Positions 35,132 to 44,542 of a DNA stretch of 64,000 bases are shown one piece after another. The notes under the pieces are model-generated. The model worked only from the letters and a program-made list of their open reading frames with translations, was not told where the DNA came from and made no database searches. Both the position numbers and the translations under genes were made by a program. Source of the DNA: Actinomycetota bacterium (lineage in GTDB: Bacteria; Actinomycetota; CADDZG01; WHSQ01); the NCBI GenBank assembly GCA_030447315.1, contig JAUJPD010000004.1:55340-119339 (forward strand), in the 5' to 3' direction. Position 1 is the first letter of the stretch. Every line of letters starts with the position of its first letter.

Positions 35132-36373
35132 TCAACCCGAAGCAGCCCTGATACCGGAGACGCCGGTTGCCGTCGCCCGTCCGAAGAACCCCGTCATCGC
35201 CTCGACCGTTCGTGTGGGGAACTCGATCTGGGGGACGTGCCCGCAGTCGGCCCATACCTCGACCTCGGCCCGGGGCAGGGTGCGGCTGATCCGGCGAGCG
35301 AAATGGTGCGAGATCAGCACGTCCCGGCGGCCGTAGATATAGAGCGCGGGCGTCTGCATGCGAGCCAGGCGGGTCCAGAAACCGGTGTCACCCAACGGCT
35401 CGTCCAGATAGATGTTGCGTAGCGACCGGAAGAACGCGATCCGTGCCCACGGGCTCTTCCATACCGTCAAGAAGTCATCGACCGCGGCCTCGTACCAGGA
35501 GTGGTGCAGCCGTCCGGGCTGAGCGAAGAGTTGTTTCAGCCCACCCATCACGTAGGAGCGCGGGAGCCGGCTCGCCGCGACGCTCAACTCGGGACGAAGG
35601 AGACGAACGAGCTGGAGGGCCGGGCGTCTCGAGTAAGCCGTCGCCGGGCACAGGCAGACGACGCCTTGGACACGTTCCGGGCGTTGCATCGCCATCTCCA
35701 TCGCGATGCGCCCGCCCATGGAGTTTCCCGCGAGCAAGGTCCTGGAGCAGCCGACCTCATCGAGGAATCCGAACATGCGCTCCGCGAACCAGGCTGCGCT
35801 GTAGCGGGCGTTCGGCTTCGACGACGCGCCGAATCCCGGAAGGTCGACAACGATCACGCGGTGAGTCCGCGCAAGCTCCGGGACGATCGTGAGCCACGAG
35901 GCCTTGGTCGCTCCGAGACCGTGCAGCAACAGCAGAGGGGACGCATCCGGCTCGCCCGCAACCAGCGACGAGATCTGACACCTGCCCAGGGGCACCCGGC
36001 TGAGGGAATACCGCAGACCGCCGTTGTGGGCTCGCCGGAACGAAGGTTCGAAGTGGAGAGATCTGTCGATGCTCCCCCGGATGACCAAGCGTCTGTCCGC
36101 GAAGGCCTCGATGCCGGACAGTCGCCCCTGGTCCATCGCCGTCCAGGTGGTCGCGTCCGTGCAGATCTCGACGTCCGGCTTCCCCCAGCCTGCGGGTTCG
36201 ATGTGGCAAGCGTCTGGCGACACGACCACGTCGCAACACTCGTCTCCGATGTCGAGGCGATAACGAGCGGCGATGGCCGAGCCCAGGAAGCGACCGGGAA
36301 GAGCTTCGATCGATCTGCGAACGCCGTTGCTCACCGGTTCAGGATAGGTGTGCTCGGCCTCATTCGCCCGCAT
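35132..36373 (-). CDS. SCP2-like domain fused to alpha/beta hydrolase
   Basis: N-terminal RYRLDIGDECCDVVVSPDACHIEPAGWGKPDVEICTDATTWTAMDQGRLSGIEAFADRRLVIRG (SCP2-like), then LLLLHGLGATKASWLTIVPELARTHRVIVVDLPGFGASSKP...LLAGNSMGGRIAME...GHVPQIEFP. Confidence 0.85.
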   Translation of the reverse strand: MRANEAEHTYPEPVSNGVRRSIEALPGRFLGSAIAARYRLDIGDECCDVVVSPDACHIEPAGWGKPDVEICTDATTWTAMDQGRLSGIEAFADRRLVIRGSIDRSLHFEPSFRRAHNGGLRYSLSRVPLGRCQISSLVAGEPDASPLLLLHGLGATKASWLTIVPELARTHRVIVVDLPGFGASSKPNARYSAAWFAERMFGFLDEVGCSRTLLAGNSMGGRIAMEMAMQRPERVQGVVCLCPATAYSRRPALQLVRLLRPELSVAASRLPRSYVMGGLKQLFAQPGRLHHSWYEAAVDDFLTVWKSPWARIAFFRSLRNIYLDEPLGDTGFWTRLARMQTPALYIYGRRDVLISHHFARRISRTLPRAEVEVWADCGHVPQIEFPTRTVEAMTGFFGRATATGVSGIRAASG

Positions 36374-36390
36374 CTCAGCCGCCGATCGGC

Positions 36391-37485
36391 TCAGCCGAGG
36401 ATGCTCGTCGCGATCTGTCTCCGATGCTCTGCACCGAAGCCCTCGAAGGCATCGATCCACTGCGCTCGCTTGTAGAGACGATGAAGGATGTGCTCCCACG
36501 TGAACCCGATGCCTCCGTGCACCTGGATCGAGCGCTCGCATGCAGAGACGGCAGCTTCGGCGGCTGCAGATTTGGCGGCTGCAACGGCGACCGGCGCGCG
36601 CTCGTCGTTCTCGGCCACACACCACGCCGCCCAGTACGCGAGCGAGCGCGCCAGCTCGGTCTCCATGTAGGTATCCGCGACCTGGTGCGACACTGCCTGG
36701 TAGGCGCCGATCGGCTTGTCGAACTGCTTGCGCTCTTTCACGAATCCCATGGCGAGGTCGAGAGCGCTCTGGGCCACGCCCACGGCCTCCAGCGCCAGGG
36801 CCGCTAGGGCTCGAAGACGTATCCGCTCCAGAACGTTCGGCGTCTGCGCGGCCTCTACCGCGAGGGTGGCGGGCGCCTCGTCGAACCTGATGGTGCCGAG
36901 TCTCCTGGTGGCATCCATGGTCGAGACGGACTCGACGTGAACGCCGGCGAGGTCGGCGACGAAAAGTGCCGTTCCTTCCGCGGTCCCTGCAGCGACCACG
37001 GCCATGTCGGCCGAGGCGGCATCCACCACCAGGGCCTTGTCACCGGAGATGCTCCGATCGCCGTTCGAGCCGGTGGCTTTGGTCGTCACGCTCTCGAGGT
37101 CATCCAGACGCTGGGGCCCCGTCGGCTCGGCCCACGCGAACGTGGCGGTCTTGTCTCCCGAGATGACGCTCTCGATGGCATCGGTTCCCGCGAGGGCAGG
37201 CAGCGCCAGGCCGACCGTGGCGAGAAAGGGGCCGGGATAGAGCGAGCGACCGAGCTCTTCGAAGAGGACGGCTTCCTCGATGAACCCGAAGCCGGCGCCA
37301 CCCTGCTCCTCCGGTACCGACAGCCCGATCCAGCCGAGCTCCGCCATCTCACGCCATGACGAGGCATCCCATCCCGCGTCCGATCCGGCGAGCTCCGCGA
37401 CCCGCTCCGACGGAAACCGCGCCGACAAGAAGCCACGCGCCGAGTCCCCCAACATCTGCTGCTCCTCGGAGAAAGCGAAATCCAT
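36391..37485 (-). CDS. Acyl-CoA dehydrogenase family protein, subunit-like partner
   Basis: MDFAFSEEQQMLGDSARGFLSARFPSERV...VHGGIGFTWEHILHRLYKRAQWIDAFEG; lacks the EGTSEI-type C-terminal motif. Confidence 0.9.
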   Translation of the reverse strand: MDFAFSEEQQMLGDSARGFLSARFPSERVAELAGSDAGWDASSWREMAELGWIGLSVPEEQGGAGFGFIEEAVLFEELGRSLYPGPFLATVGLALPALAGTDAIESVISGDKTATFAWAEPTGPQRLDDLESVTTKATGSNGDRSISGDKALVVDAASADMAVVAAGTAEGTALFVADLAGVHVESVSTMDATRRLGTIRFDEAPATLAVEAAQTPNVLERIRLRALAALALEAVGVAQSALDLAMGFVKERKQFDKPIGAYQAVSHQVADTYMETELARSLAYWAAWCVAENDERAPVAVAAAKSAAAEAAVSACERSIQVHGGIGFTWEHILHRLYKRAQWIDAFEGFGAEHRRQIATSILG

Positions 37486-37501
37486 CAGCGGCCCCCTTGG
37501 C

Positions 37502-38683
37502 TCATCGCGACCTCGGCAGACCGAGGACCCGTTCCGAGATGATGTTGCGCAGGACCTCCGACGTGCCGGCCTCGATCGTGTTGCCGCGGCTTCTCAGCTG
37601 CTGGTACTGCCAGAAACCTCCCCACACCCCTTCATCGCCGTCGAGCTGCGCGGCGGGGCCGAGGATCTCGAGGGCGAGCTTCGTCAATCGCTGATTGGAC
37701 TCGGACCAGTGAAGCTTGGCGATCGATCCCTCGGGGCCGGGGATCCCGGTCTTGACCAGCGAAGTGAGGGCCCGGTAGTTGGTGAACTTCAAAGCCTGTA
37801 GCTCGACCCACTGACGCGCGATCCGATCCCGAAGCAACGGATCGTCCGCCGCGGTGGATCCGTTGCTCCTGGTCTCCTTCGCCAGCGCGATCACCTTGCG
37901 CATCAAGACCTCCAGACGAGCGGTCAAGGCGAAGCCCAGGGTGCCGCGCTCGTGGAGCAGCGTGGTCATGGCGACCTTCCAACCCTCGTTCTCGTTGCCG
38001 AGGATGTTCTTACGAGGCACCCGGACATCCGAGAAAAAGATCTCGTTGAACTCCGGATCCCCCGTGATCTGCCTCAGGGGCCGCACGTCGACGCCCGGAG
38101 CGTGCATATCGGCAAGGAGATAGGTGATCCCCGCGTGTTTCGGCGCCTGCGGGTCCGTCCGGACCAGAAGGATGCAGTAGTCGGCGATGTGGGCGAACGA
38201 AGACCAGACCTTCTGGCCGTTGATGACGTAGTCCTCGCCGTCGACCTCGGCCCTCGTGCGCAGGGACGCCAGGTCGGAACCAGACCCGGGTTCCGAGAAC
38301 CCCTGACACCACACCTCTTCGCCCGACAGGATCTTGCCGAGGTGAGCGGTCTTCTGCTCATCGCTCCCGTGGGCGATGATCGTCGGGCCGGCCATCCCGA
38401 GGCCGATCACCCCGATGTGCTCGGGCGTCTCCGCTCGGGCGCTTTCTTCCAAGAAGATCGCCTGGTGCGTATAAGGGGCCCCGGCGCCGCCGAACTCCTT
38501 CGGCCACGTGAGCCCGGCGTAGCCGGCGTCGTAGAGCCGTTTGGACCACTCGCGCGAGATCTCTTCCTCGGTGCGGCCGCGCGCGGGGCCTTTGTCCTTC
38601 CAGCCATCCGGAAGGTTGGCCTGGAACCACGAACGGAGCTCCGAACGGAACGCGGCCTCTTCGGGAGTGTCTCTGAAGTCCAT
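37502..38683 (-). CDS. Acyl-CoA dehydrogenase family protein
   Basis: WCQGFSEPGSGSDLASLRTRAEVDGEDYVINGQKVWSSFAHIADYC; C-terminal NTIEAGTSEVLRNIISERVLGLPRSR. Confidence 0.94.
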   Translation of the reverse strand: MDFRDTPEEAAFRSELRSWFQANLPDGWKDKGPARGRTEEEISREWSKRLYDAGYAGLTWPKEFGGAGAPYTHQAIFLEESARAETPEHIGVIGLGMAGPTIIAHGSDEQKTAHLGKILSGEEVWCQGFSEPGSGSDLASLRTRAEVDGEDYVINGQKVWSSFAHIADYCILLVRTDPQAPKHAGITYLLADMHAPGVDVRPLRQITGDPEFNEIFFSDVRVPRKNILGNENEGWKVAMTTLLHERGTLGFALTARLEVLMRKVIALAKETRSNGSTAADDPLLRDRIARQWVELQALKFTNYRALTSLVKTGIPGPEGSIAKLHWSESNQRLTKLALEILGPAAQLDGDEGVWGGFWQYQQLRSRGNTIEAGTSEVLRNIISERVLGLPRSR

Positions 38684-38837
38684 CCGGCGGCACTATAGCT
38701 GCGGGCCCGAACCGCTGTCAGCAGGAAGAAGGGCCTTCCCGGTGAACCTGTAGCCCCAGCCAGAGGAGTAGCCTTTCCCGTCACAGACCTCGGTCCGGGG
38801 GTGAGGTCTCGTCCAACTGACCGTGGGTGGGGGATGG

Positions 38838-39800
38838 ATGCCTGAAGTAGAGATCAGCATCAAAGGTCTGACCAAGTCCTTTGGTCCTCAGACCGTCCTC
38901 GAGGACATCACCTGCGATATCCCCCAAGGCAAGATCACGCTGATGCTCGGCCCTTCCGGGACCGGCAAGAGCGTATTCCTCAAGCACCTGGTCGGACTCT
39001 TGAAGCCCGACCGCGGCGAGATCTGGATCGACGGCAAGAACGTGCCGGCCCTGAACGAGAAGGAGCTCTACGAGGTCAGGCGCAAGTTCGGCGTCCTGTT
39101 CCAAGACGGTGCGCTGTTCGGCTCCATGAACATCTACGACAACGTCGCCTTCCCGCTGCGCCAGCACACCAAGAAGAAGGAGAGCGAGGTCCGCTCCATC
39201 GTGGAGGAGAAGCTCTCGATGGTGGGCCTCACCGGGGCGGAGAAGAAGCTGCCCGGAGAGATCTCGGGCGGGATGAAGAAGAGGGCCGGGCTCGCCCGGG
39301 CCTTGGTCCTGGACCCTCAGATCGTCCTCTTCGACGAACCAGACTCCGGGCTCGATCCCGTGCGAACGGCGTTCTTGAACGTGCTGACGATGGACCTGAA
39401 CAAGCAACTGGGAGCCACTTTCATCGTCGTCACCCACGACATCGCGACCGCGAAGCAGGTGGCGGACTACATCGGGATGCTCTATCGCCGCAACCTGGTG
39501 AAGTTCGGCCCCGCCCGGGAGATGTTCACGTCGGACATCCCGGTCGTCCGTCAGTTCCTCGCCGGTGACACCGAAGGACCCATCGGGATGTCGGAAGAGA
39601 AGGACTCGACCAAGAGCGCGGAGGCGACCCGCAGTCCGTCGGAGACCGCTCAGAGCACCAGCGGGTTGACTGCCCAAGAGACCGACGAGATGGAGCGCGA
39701 CGCCGGCGCTCCCGACGAAAACGAGACCCGGGACGACGAGAGGGAAGACCCTTCCTTCGCGGCCCAGGCCGGTCCCGGCCCCAGAAGGAAGACCTTGTGA
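38838..39800 (+). CDS. ABC transporter ATP-binding protein, MlaF/MceG-like
   Basis: LMLGPSGTGKSVFLKHLVGLLKPDRGEIWIDG; ISGGMKKRAGLARALVLDPQIVLFDEPDSGLDPVR; directly upstream of YrbE/Mce genes. Confidence 0.92.
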   Translation: MPEVEISIKGLTKSFGPQTVLEDITCDIPQGKITLMLGPSGTGKSVFLKHLVGLLKPDRGEIWIDGKNVPALNEKELYEVRRKFGVLFQDGALFGSMNIYDNVAFPLRQHTKKKESEVRSIVEEKLSMVGLTGAEKKLPGEISGGMKKRAGLARALVLDPQIVLFDEPDSGLDPVRTAFLNVLTMDLNKQLGATFIVVTHDIATAKQVADYIGMLYRRNLVKFGPAREMFTSDIPVVRQFLAGDTEGPIGMSEEKDSTKSAEATRSPSETAQSTSGLTAQETDEMERDAGAPDENETRDDEREDPSFAAQAGPGPRRKTL

Positions 39801-40571
39801 TCAAAGCCGGACGAACCATGGTCGTAGAGACCGGCAACATGTTCGCGATCACGCTGGAGGCTTTCCGGCTCATGCCGCAGCGCCCGGTCCCGTGGCGCGA
39901 CTTCATCCGCCAGTCGTGGTTCATCGCGAGCGTCTCGATGTTCCCCGCGGTTCTGGTCTCCATCGCGCGTTCGGCGCCACGATCGCTCTCCAGGTCGGAA
40001 ACGTCGCCCGTCAACTGGGGGCCGAATCGCAGACCGGCGCCGCCATGGTCCTGGCCGTCGTGCGCGAGGCCGCTCCTATCGTGGCCGCTCTGTTGATCTC
40101 GGGGGCCGGAGGCTCGGCGATGTGCGCCGACATCGGCAGCCGCAAGATCCGCGACGAGATCTCTGCCATGGAGGTCCTCGCGGTCAACCCGATCAAGACC
40201 TTGGTGGTCCCGCGCATCTGGGCGGCCATCTTCGTAGCGATGCTGCTCGACGGATTCGTATCGGTCGCCGGCATCGCCGGTGGTTACTTCTTCAACGTCG
40301 TGATCCAAGGAGGCACGCCGGGTGCGTATCTCGCGCCGTTCTCCTTATTGGCCCAAACCGCGGATCTCATCGTGGCGATCGGAAAGGCCGGCATCTTCGG
40401 CCTGATAGCGGCGATGGTCGCCTGCTACTTCGGCTTCTACGCGAAGGGGGGCCCAAGGGCGTGGGCGACGCCGTGAACCGGGCGGTGGTCGTCACCTTCA
40501 TGCTCATCTTCTTCGTCAACTTCGTCCTCACCGCCCTGTATTTCGCCATCGTCCCCCAGAAGTTCGGCTGA
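39797..40571 (+). CDS. MlaE/YrbE permease A; two apparent frameshifts
   Basis: Pieces in three frames: SWFIASVSMFPAVLVSI / FGATIALQVGNVARQLGAESQTGAAMVLAVVREAAPIVAALLISGAGGSAMCADIGSRKIRDEISAMEVLAVNPIKTLVVPRIWA...YFGFYAKGGP / KGVGDAVNRAVVVTFMLIFFVNFVLTALYFAIVPQKFG*. Confidence 0.9.
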
Positions 40572-41421
40572 TGGCGCAGGCAGCCCTTCGGAGGAACTTC
40601 GGAGCACCTGGTCGCTTCGTTACGCGCGGGGTCGACTCGCTGGCCAATCTCGGCGAGCAGCTCAGCTTCATGGCTAAGTCGCTCGTCGACGTGGTCCCTG
40701 CGGTGCGCCACGGCGGTGAGGTGGCGCGGCTCATCTCGGAGATCACACTCGGTTCGGGCGCCTTGATCGTGGGGGCCGGCACCGCGGGCGTCATCTTCTT
40801 CATGGCCTTCTTCACCGGCACCCAGGTGGGCCTGGAGGGGTTCAAGGGTCTGCAACTGATCGGAGCCGAGGCCTTTACCGGGTTCGTCTCCGCCTTCGCC
40901 AACACGCGAGAGATCACGCCTCTGATCGCCGGAGTCACCCTGGCCGCGCAGGTCGGAGCGGGTTTCGCACAGCAGAGCTGGGGCGATGAGGGTCAACGAG
41001 GAGATCGACGCGCTCGAGACGATGGCGGTGCGTCCCGTGCCTTATCTCATCTCCACCCGCGCCATCGCCGCTCTGGTAGCGATCACGCCGCTGTATCTGA
41101 TCTCGCTGTTCGCCTCGTACATCGCCACCGAATTGGTGGTCACCAAGCTTCTTGGACTGTCGGGGGAACCTACGCCCACTACTTCTCGTTGTTCCTTCCT
41201 CCGATCGACGTCTTCTACTCGCTCATCAAAGCCGTCGTCTTCGCTATCGCGGTCGCTTTGATCCACTGCTACTACGGGTTCAACGCGACGGGGGCCCCGC
41301 CGGAGTCGGCATCGCCGTCGGCAAGGCGATCAGGGCATCCATCGTCGTCGTGAACCTTCTGAATCTCATGATGTCGGCGTTCATGTGGGGAGTCACCGAC
41401 ACCGTCCGTATCGCCGGCTAG
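40571..41421 (+). CDS. MlaE/YrbE permease B; three apparent frameshifts
   Basis: GTQVGLEGFKGLQLIGAEAFTGFVSAFANTREITPLIAGVTLAAQVGAGF / MRVNEEIDALETMAVRPVPYLISTRAIAALVAITPLYLISLFASYIATELVVTKLLGLS / GGTYAHYFSLFLPPIDVFYSLIKAVVFAIAVALIHCYYGFNATG / GPAGVGIAVGKAIRASIVVVNLLNLMMSAFMWGVTDTVRIAG*. Confidence 0.9.
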
Positions 41422-41433
41422 GCCTGTCGGAGG

Positions 41434-42567
41434 TTGAGCATCAAGAAACTGCGCCACGTGCTTGTAGGAGTTGTCGCCCTCGCGGTGGGGCTGGGCCTGG
41501 TCGCGCTCACCGGCATGGTCCTCACCGGGGCGATCAAAGGCGACGTCGTGGCGGCGACCGCGGAGTTCGACACCTGTGGTCAGGGGATCCGCGAGGGCGG
41601 CGACGTCAAGCTGCGCGGGGTCCTGGTCGGCAGGATCTCTGCGATCGACCTCGACGCGGGGGCGTGCCGGATCACCCTGGACCTGTTTCCCGAAGGCGTG
41701 GATCAGATCCCCGAGAACGTGGGGGCCGAGATCCGGGCCAAGACGGTCTTCGGCGAGAAGTGGGTCGAGTTGGTGTTCCCCGATGTCCCCGCCGACGCGC
41801 GCATCGCGTCGGGCGACAACATCCCCAAGAACAGGACGCTCGACCCGCTCGAGGTCGAAACCATCTTGAACGTGGCGCTGCCGCTCCTCGACGCGATCGA
41901 CCCGGAGAACCTGGCGGGGGCGCTGGAGGCGCTGGCGGGGGGATTCGTAGGTCACGAAGATGCCGCGATCAAGGGGATCAAGGAGGGCATCGCCGCGCTG
42001 AAACCCCTCAACGAGAACGAAGGGTCTCTCAAGTCGGGGATCGACCAACTCGCCGGGTCCTCTGCCGTCCTGGCGGACGTCGACGACGAGCTTCTGACGG
42101 CTCTCGACAACCTGGATGACCTGAACCGCTTCACCATCGCGAACGAAGCTCTGATCGAAGAGAACTTCGAGAAAGCTCCGGTCTTGCTAGACGAGCTGTC
42201 CGGCCTCTTCGACAGTCACTTCGGCGACTTCACCCGGATCGTGGACCGGGGCGCAACGGTCATCGGGGTCCTCGCGGCCCGGAACGACGACCTCGACAAG
42301 CTTTTGAACGTCCTTCCGAAGTTCAACTCGCGCTGGATCAGGAACCTCAACCACGTGTGCCGCTACCGGCAAGCGACCGACGAACCCGGAAAGAGCGTCG
42401 GCGATCGGGTTCCGGGCCGCTGCTGGAGGGTCCACAACGTCATCAGCACCAGCCGAGGCGCTTACGACGAAGAAGATCCTCCGAGATCCGAGCGGCTGTC
42501 CCCGGCCCCCTCGCGCGAAGACGGCCTCGGGGGCATGCTGTTCGCTCCCGCCGGAGGACGGCCATGA
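41434..42567 (+). CDS. Mce/MlaD family protein 1
   Basis: N-terminal TM, AEFDTCGQGIREGGDVKLRGVLVGRISAIDLDAGACRITLDLFPEGVDQIPENVGAEIRAKTVFGEKWVEL. Confidence 0.9.
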   Translation: MSIKKLRHVLVGVVALAVGLGLVALTGMVLTGAIKGDVVAATAEFDTCGQGIREGGDVKLRGVLVGRISAIDLDAGACRITLDLFPEGVDQIPENVGAEIRAKTVFGEKWVELVFPDVPADARIASGDNIPKNRTLDPLEVETILNVALPLLDAIDPENLAGALEALAGGFVGHEDAAIKGIKEGIAALKPLNENEGSLKSGIDQLAGSSAVLADVDDELLTALDNLDDLNRFTIANEALIEENFEKAPVLLDELSGLFDSHFGDFTRIVDRGATVIGVLAARNDDLDKLLNVLPKFNSRWIRNLNHVCRYRQATDEPGKSVGDRVPGRCWRVHNVISTSRGAYDEEDPPRSERLSPAPSREDGLGGMLFAPAGGRP

Positions 42568-43562
42568 GAGCTACCGGGCTCAAGCTGGGCGCGTTCACCC
42601 TCGTGACGATCGTCATCACCTTCTGGCTCGCATCGGTGATCGGGAAGCTGTCGCCTTTCTCCGACACCTATCAGGTGAGCGCTCGCTTCACCGACGCCAC
42701 CGGGATCTTGAACGGGGACCCGGTCAAGATCGCGGGCGTCGAGGTCGGAAAGGTGATCGGATTCGAGGTCGAGCGAGGTGAGGCGATCGTCCAGATGGAG
42801 ATCGAGGAAGCAGTCGACCTTCCCTCCAACGTGTTGGTCGAGATCAAGTTCCTGAACCTGCTCGGACAGCGCGTGGTCAACCTCCTCGAACCCGACGAGC
42901 CCTCCGACGAGAAGCTGGCCGACGGCGGAGAGATCGACATCACCAACACACGACCGGCGCTTGACCTCTCCGTGGTCTTCAACAACCTGAGACCGCTGAT
43001 CCAGTCGACCAATCCCGAGGAGATCAACACCGTCTCTCGCGCCATCCTGAAGGTCTTCAAGGGCCGCGAAGGAGACCTCGCCGGGATCCTCGGCAACGTG
43101 GGCGAGCTGACCGAGACGCTAGCGGGGCGCGATCAACGTCTCGCGCGCCTGGTCGAGGACCTCGACGGCGTCACCGCGATCCTGAACGACCAGAAGAGCA
43201 ACATCAGCGACAGCCTCGACGAGTTCACCCGCTTCATGGAGACGCTGGCGGACCTGACGCCCCAGCTCGAGCGAACGGTCGACAACCTGACGACGGCCTC
43301 GGGCAAATTCGGAAACCTGATCGAGCGCAACCGGGCCAATATCGAACGGGATCTCTCCGACCTCGCGATCCTCCTGGACATCGTCAACGACAACCTCGGC
43401 CCCCTGGATCGGATCGCGAAGAACCTTAAAGAGCTTCTGTTGTCGACGGCGAGATCGCACCACTATGGCCGTTGGTACAACCTCTACGTGGTGAACTTCT
43501 GCCCGGAGACGGGCAGCCTCACCGGCCAACCCTTGCCTGAAGAGATCGGGTGCGCCCGGTGA
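42564..43562 (+). CDS. Mce/MlaD family protein 2
   Basis: ARFTDATGILNGDPVKIAGVEVGKVIGFEVERGEAIVQMEIEEAVDLPSNVLVEIKFLNLLGQRVVNL; ATGA overlap. Confidence 0.93.
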   Translation: MRATGLKLGAFTLVTIVITFWLASVIGKLSPFSDTYQVSARFTDATGILNGDPVKIAGVEVGKVIGFEVERGEAIVQMEIEEAVDLPSNVLVEIKFLNLLGQRVVNLLEPDEPSDEKLADGGEIDITNTRPALDLSVVFNNLRPLIQSTNPEEINTVSRAILKVFKGREGDLAGILGNVGELTETLAGRDQRLARLVEDLDGVTAILNDQKSNISDSLDEFTRFMETLADLTPQLERTVDNLTTASGKFGNLIERNRANIERDLSDLAILLDIVNDNLGPLDRIAKNLKELLLSTARSHHYGRWYNLYVVNFCPETGSLTGQPLPEEIGCAR

Positions 43563-44542
43563 GCGTCAAGAACTTCCGCGAGCGATCCCCCGCCATCGTC
43601 GGCATCATCTCGATCATCGCGATCGCCGGTGCTACCACCTTCGCGTTCTTCATCGACCGCATCCCACAGCTGAAGCAGGCCTACGAGGTCAAGGCCGAGT
43701 TCAAAGACGCCGCGGGCGTCACGGCCGAGAACCAGGTGAGGGTGGCGGGGATCAAAGTGGGCACCGTCTCCGAGGTCGAGCTTCGCGACGATCACGTCCT
43801 CATCACGATGGAGATCGAGAACGGAACCGAGATCCCGGATGACGCCTTCGCCGAGATCAAGCTCGCCACCTTGTTGGGGACGAAGTTCATCGACCTCGAG
43901 GCCAAGGGGGTCGGAGAGCCGTATCTGGAGGATGGCGACGTGATCCCCGTCGACAGGACCTCGGTTCCTTACGAGATCTATCAGGCGTCGAACCAGGGAA
44001 CGGGCGTTCTGGAGGATCTGGACGGGCCGGCTCTGAACGCGGCTCTGAAGGAGCTCACCAAGCTGATCGATGTATCCGAAGAAGAGGTAGGAGCCGCTCT
44101 GGCCGGGCTCAACGAGCTGGGGGCCGGGCTCAACGAAAAGGACGAGGAGCTCCGGTCACTGCTCAGCGGCTCGAAGGAGCTGACCGCTCTGCTGGCGGAC
44201 GAGGGCGACGAGCTGGTCCGCTTGATCGACGCCTCCAACGACGTCCTGGGCTCGCTGGCCCGCAAGCGAGAGGACCTTCAAACGCTCCTTTCCGTGACGC
44301 GCGAGATGGCGGGCACGGTCACCGCGGTGCTAAGAGAGAACCGCAGCAACCTCGACGGCATCCTCGATGACCTCCACGGCGCCCTGGTCGTGTTGGAACG
44401 AAACGTCGAGCATCTAGACGTGGCCTTCGCCTACGCCGGACCGTCGACCCGTTACTTCGCGTCGATCTTCACGCAGGGGCGATGGGGCGACATCTATACG
44501 TGCGCGTTCATCCTGACGCAGACCTGTGAGAACGACGAATGA
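43559..44542 (+). CDS. Mce/MlaD family protein 3
   Basis: AEFKDAAGVTAENQVRVAGIKVGTVSEVELRDDHVLITMEIENGTEIPDDAFAEIKLATLLGTKFIDL; GTGA overlap. Confidence 0.93.
   Translation: MSVKNFRERSPAIVGIISIIAIAGATTFAFFIDRIPQLKQAYEVKAEFKDAAGVTAENQVRVAGIKVGTVSEVELRDDHVLITMEIENGTEIPDDAFAEIKLATLLGTKFIDLEAKGVGEPYLEDGDVIPVDRTSVPYEIYQASNQGTGVLEDLDGPALNAALKELTKLIDVSEEEVGAALAGLNELGAGLNEKDEELRSLLSGSKELTALLADEGDELVRLIDASNDVLGSLARKREDLQTLLSVTREMAGTVTAVLRENRSNLDGILDDLHGALVVLERNVEHLDVAFAYAGPSTRYFASIFTQGRWGDIYTCAFILTQTCENDE

Noticed and set aside
38781-39677. 298-aa minus-strand ORF
   Set aside because: Shadow of the MlaF ATPase gene on the opposite strand.
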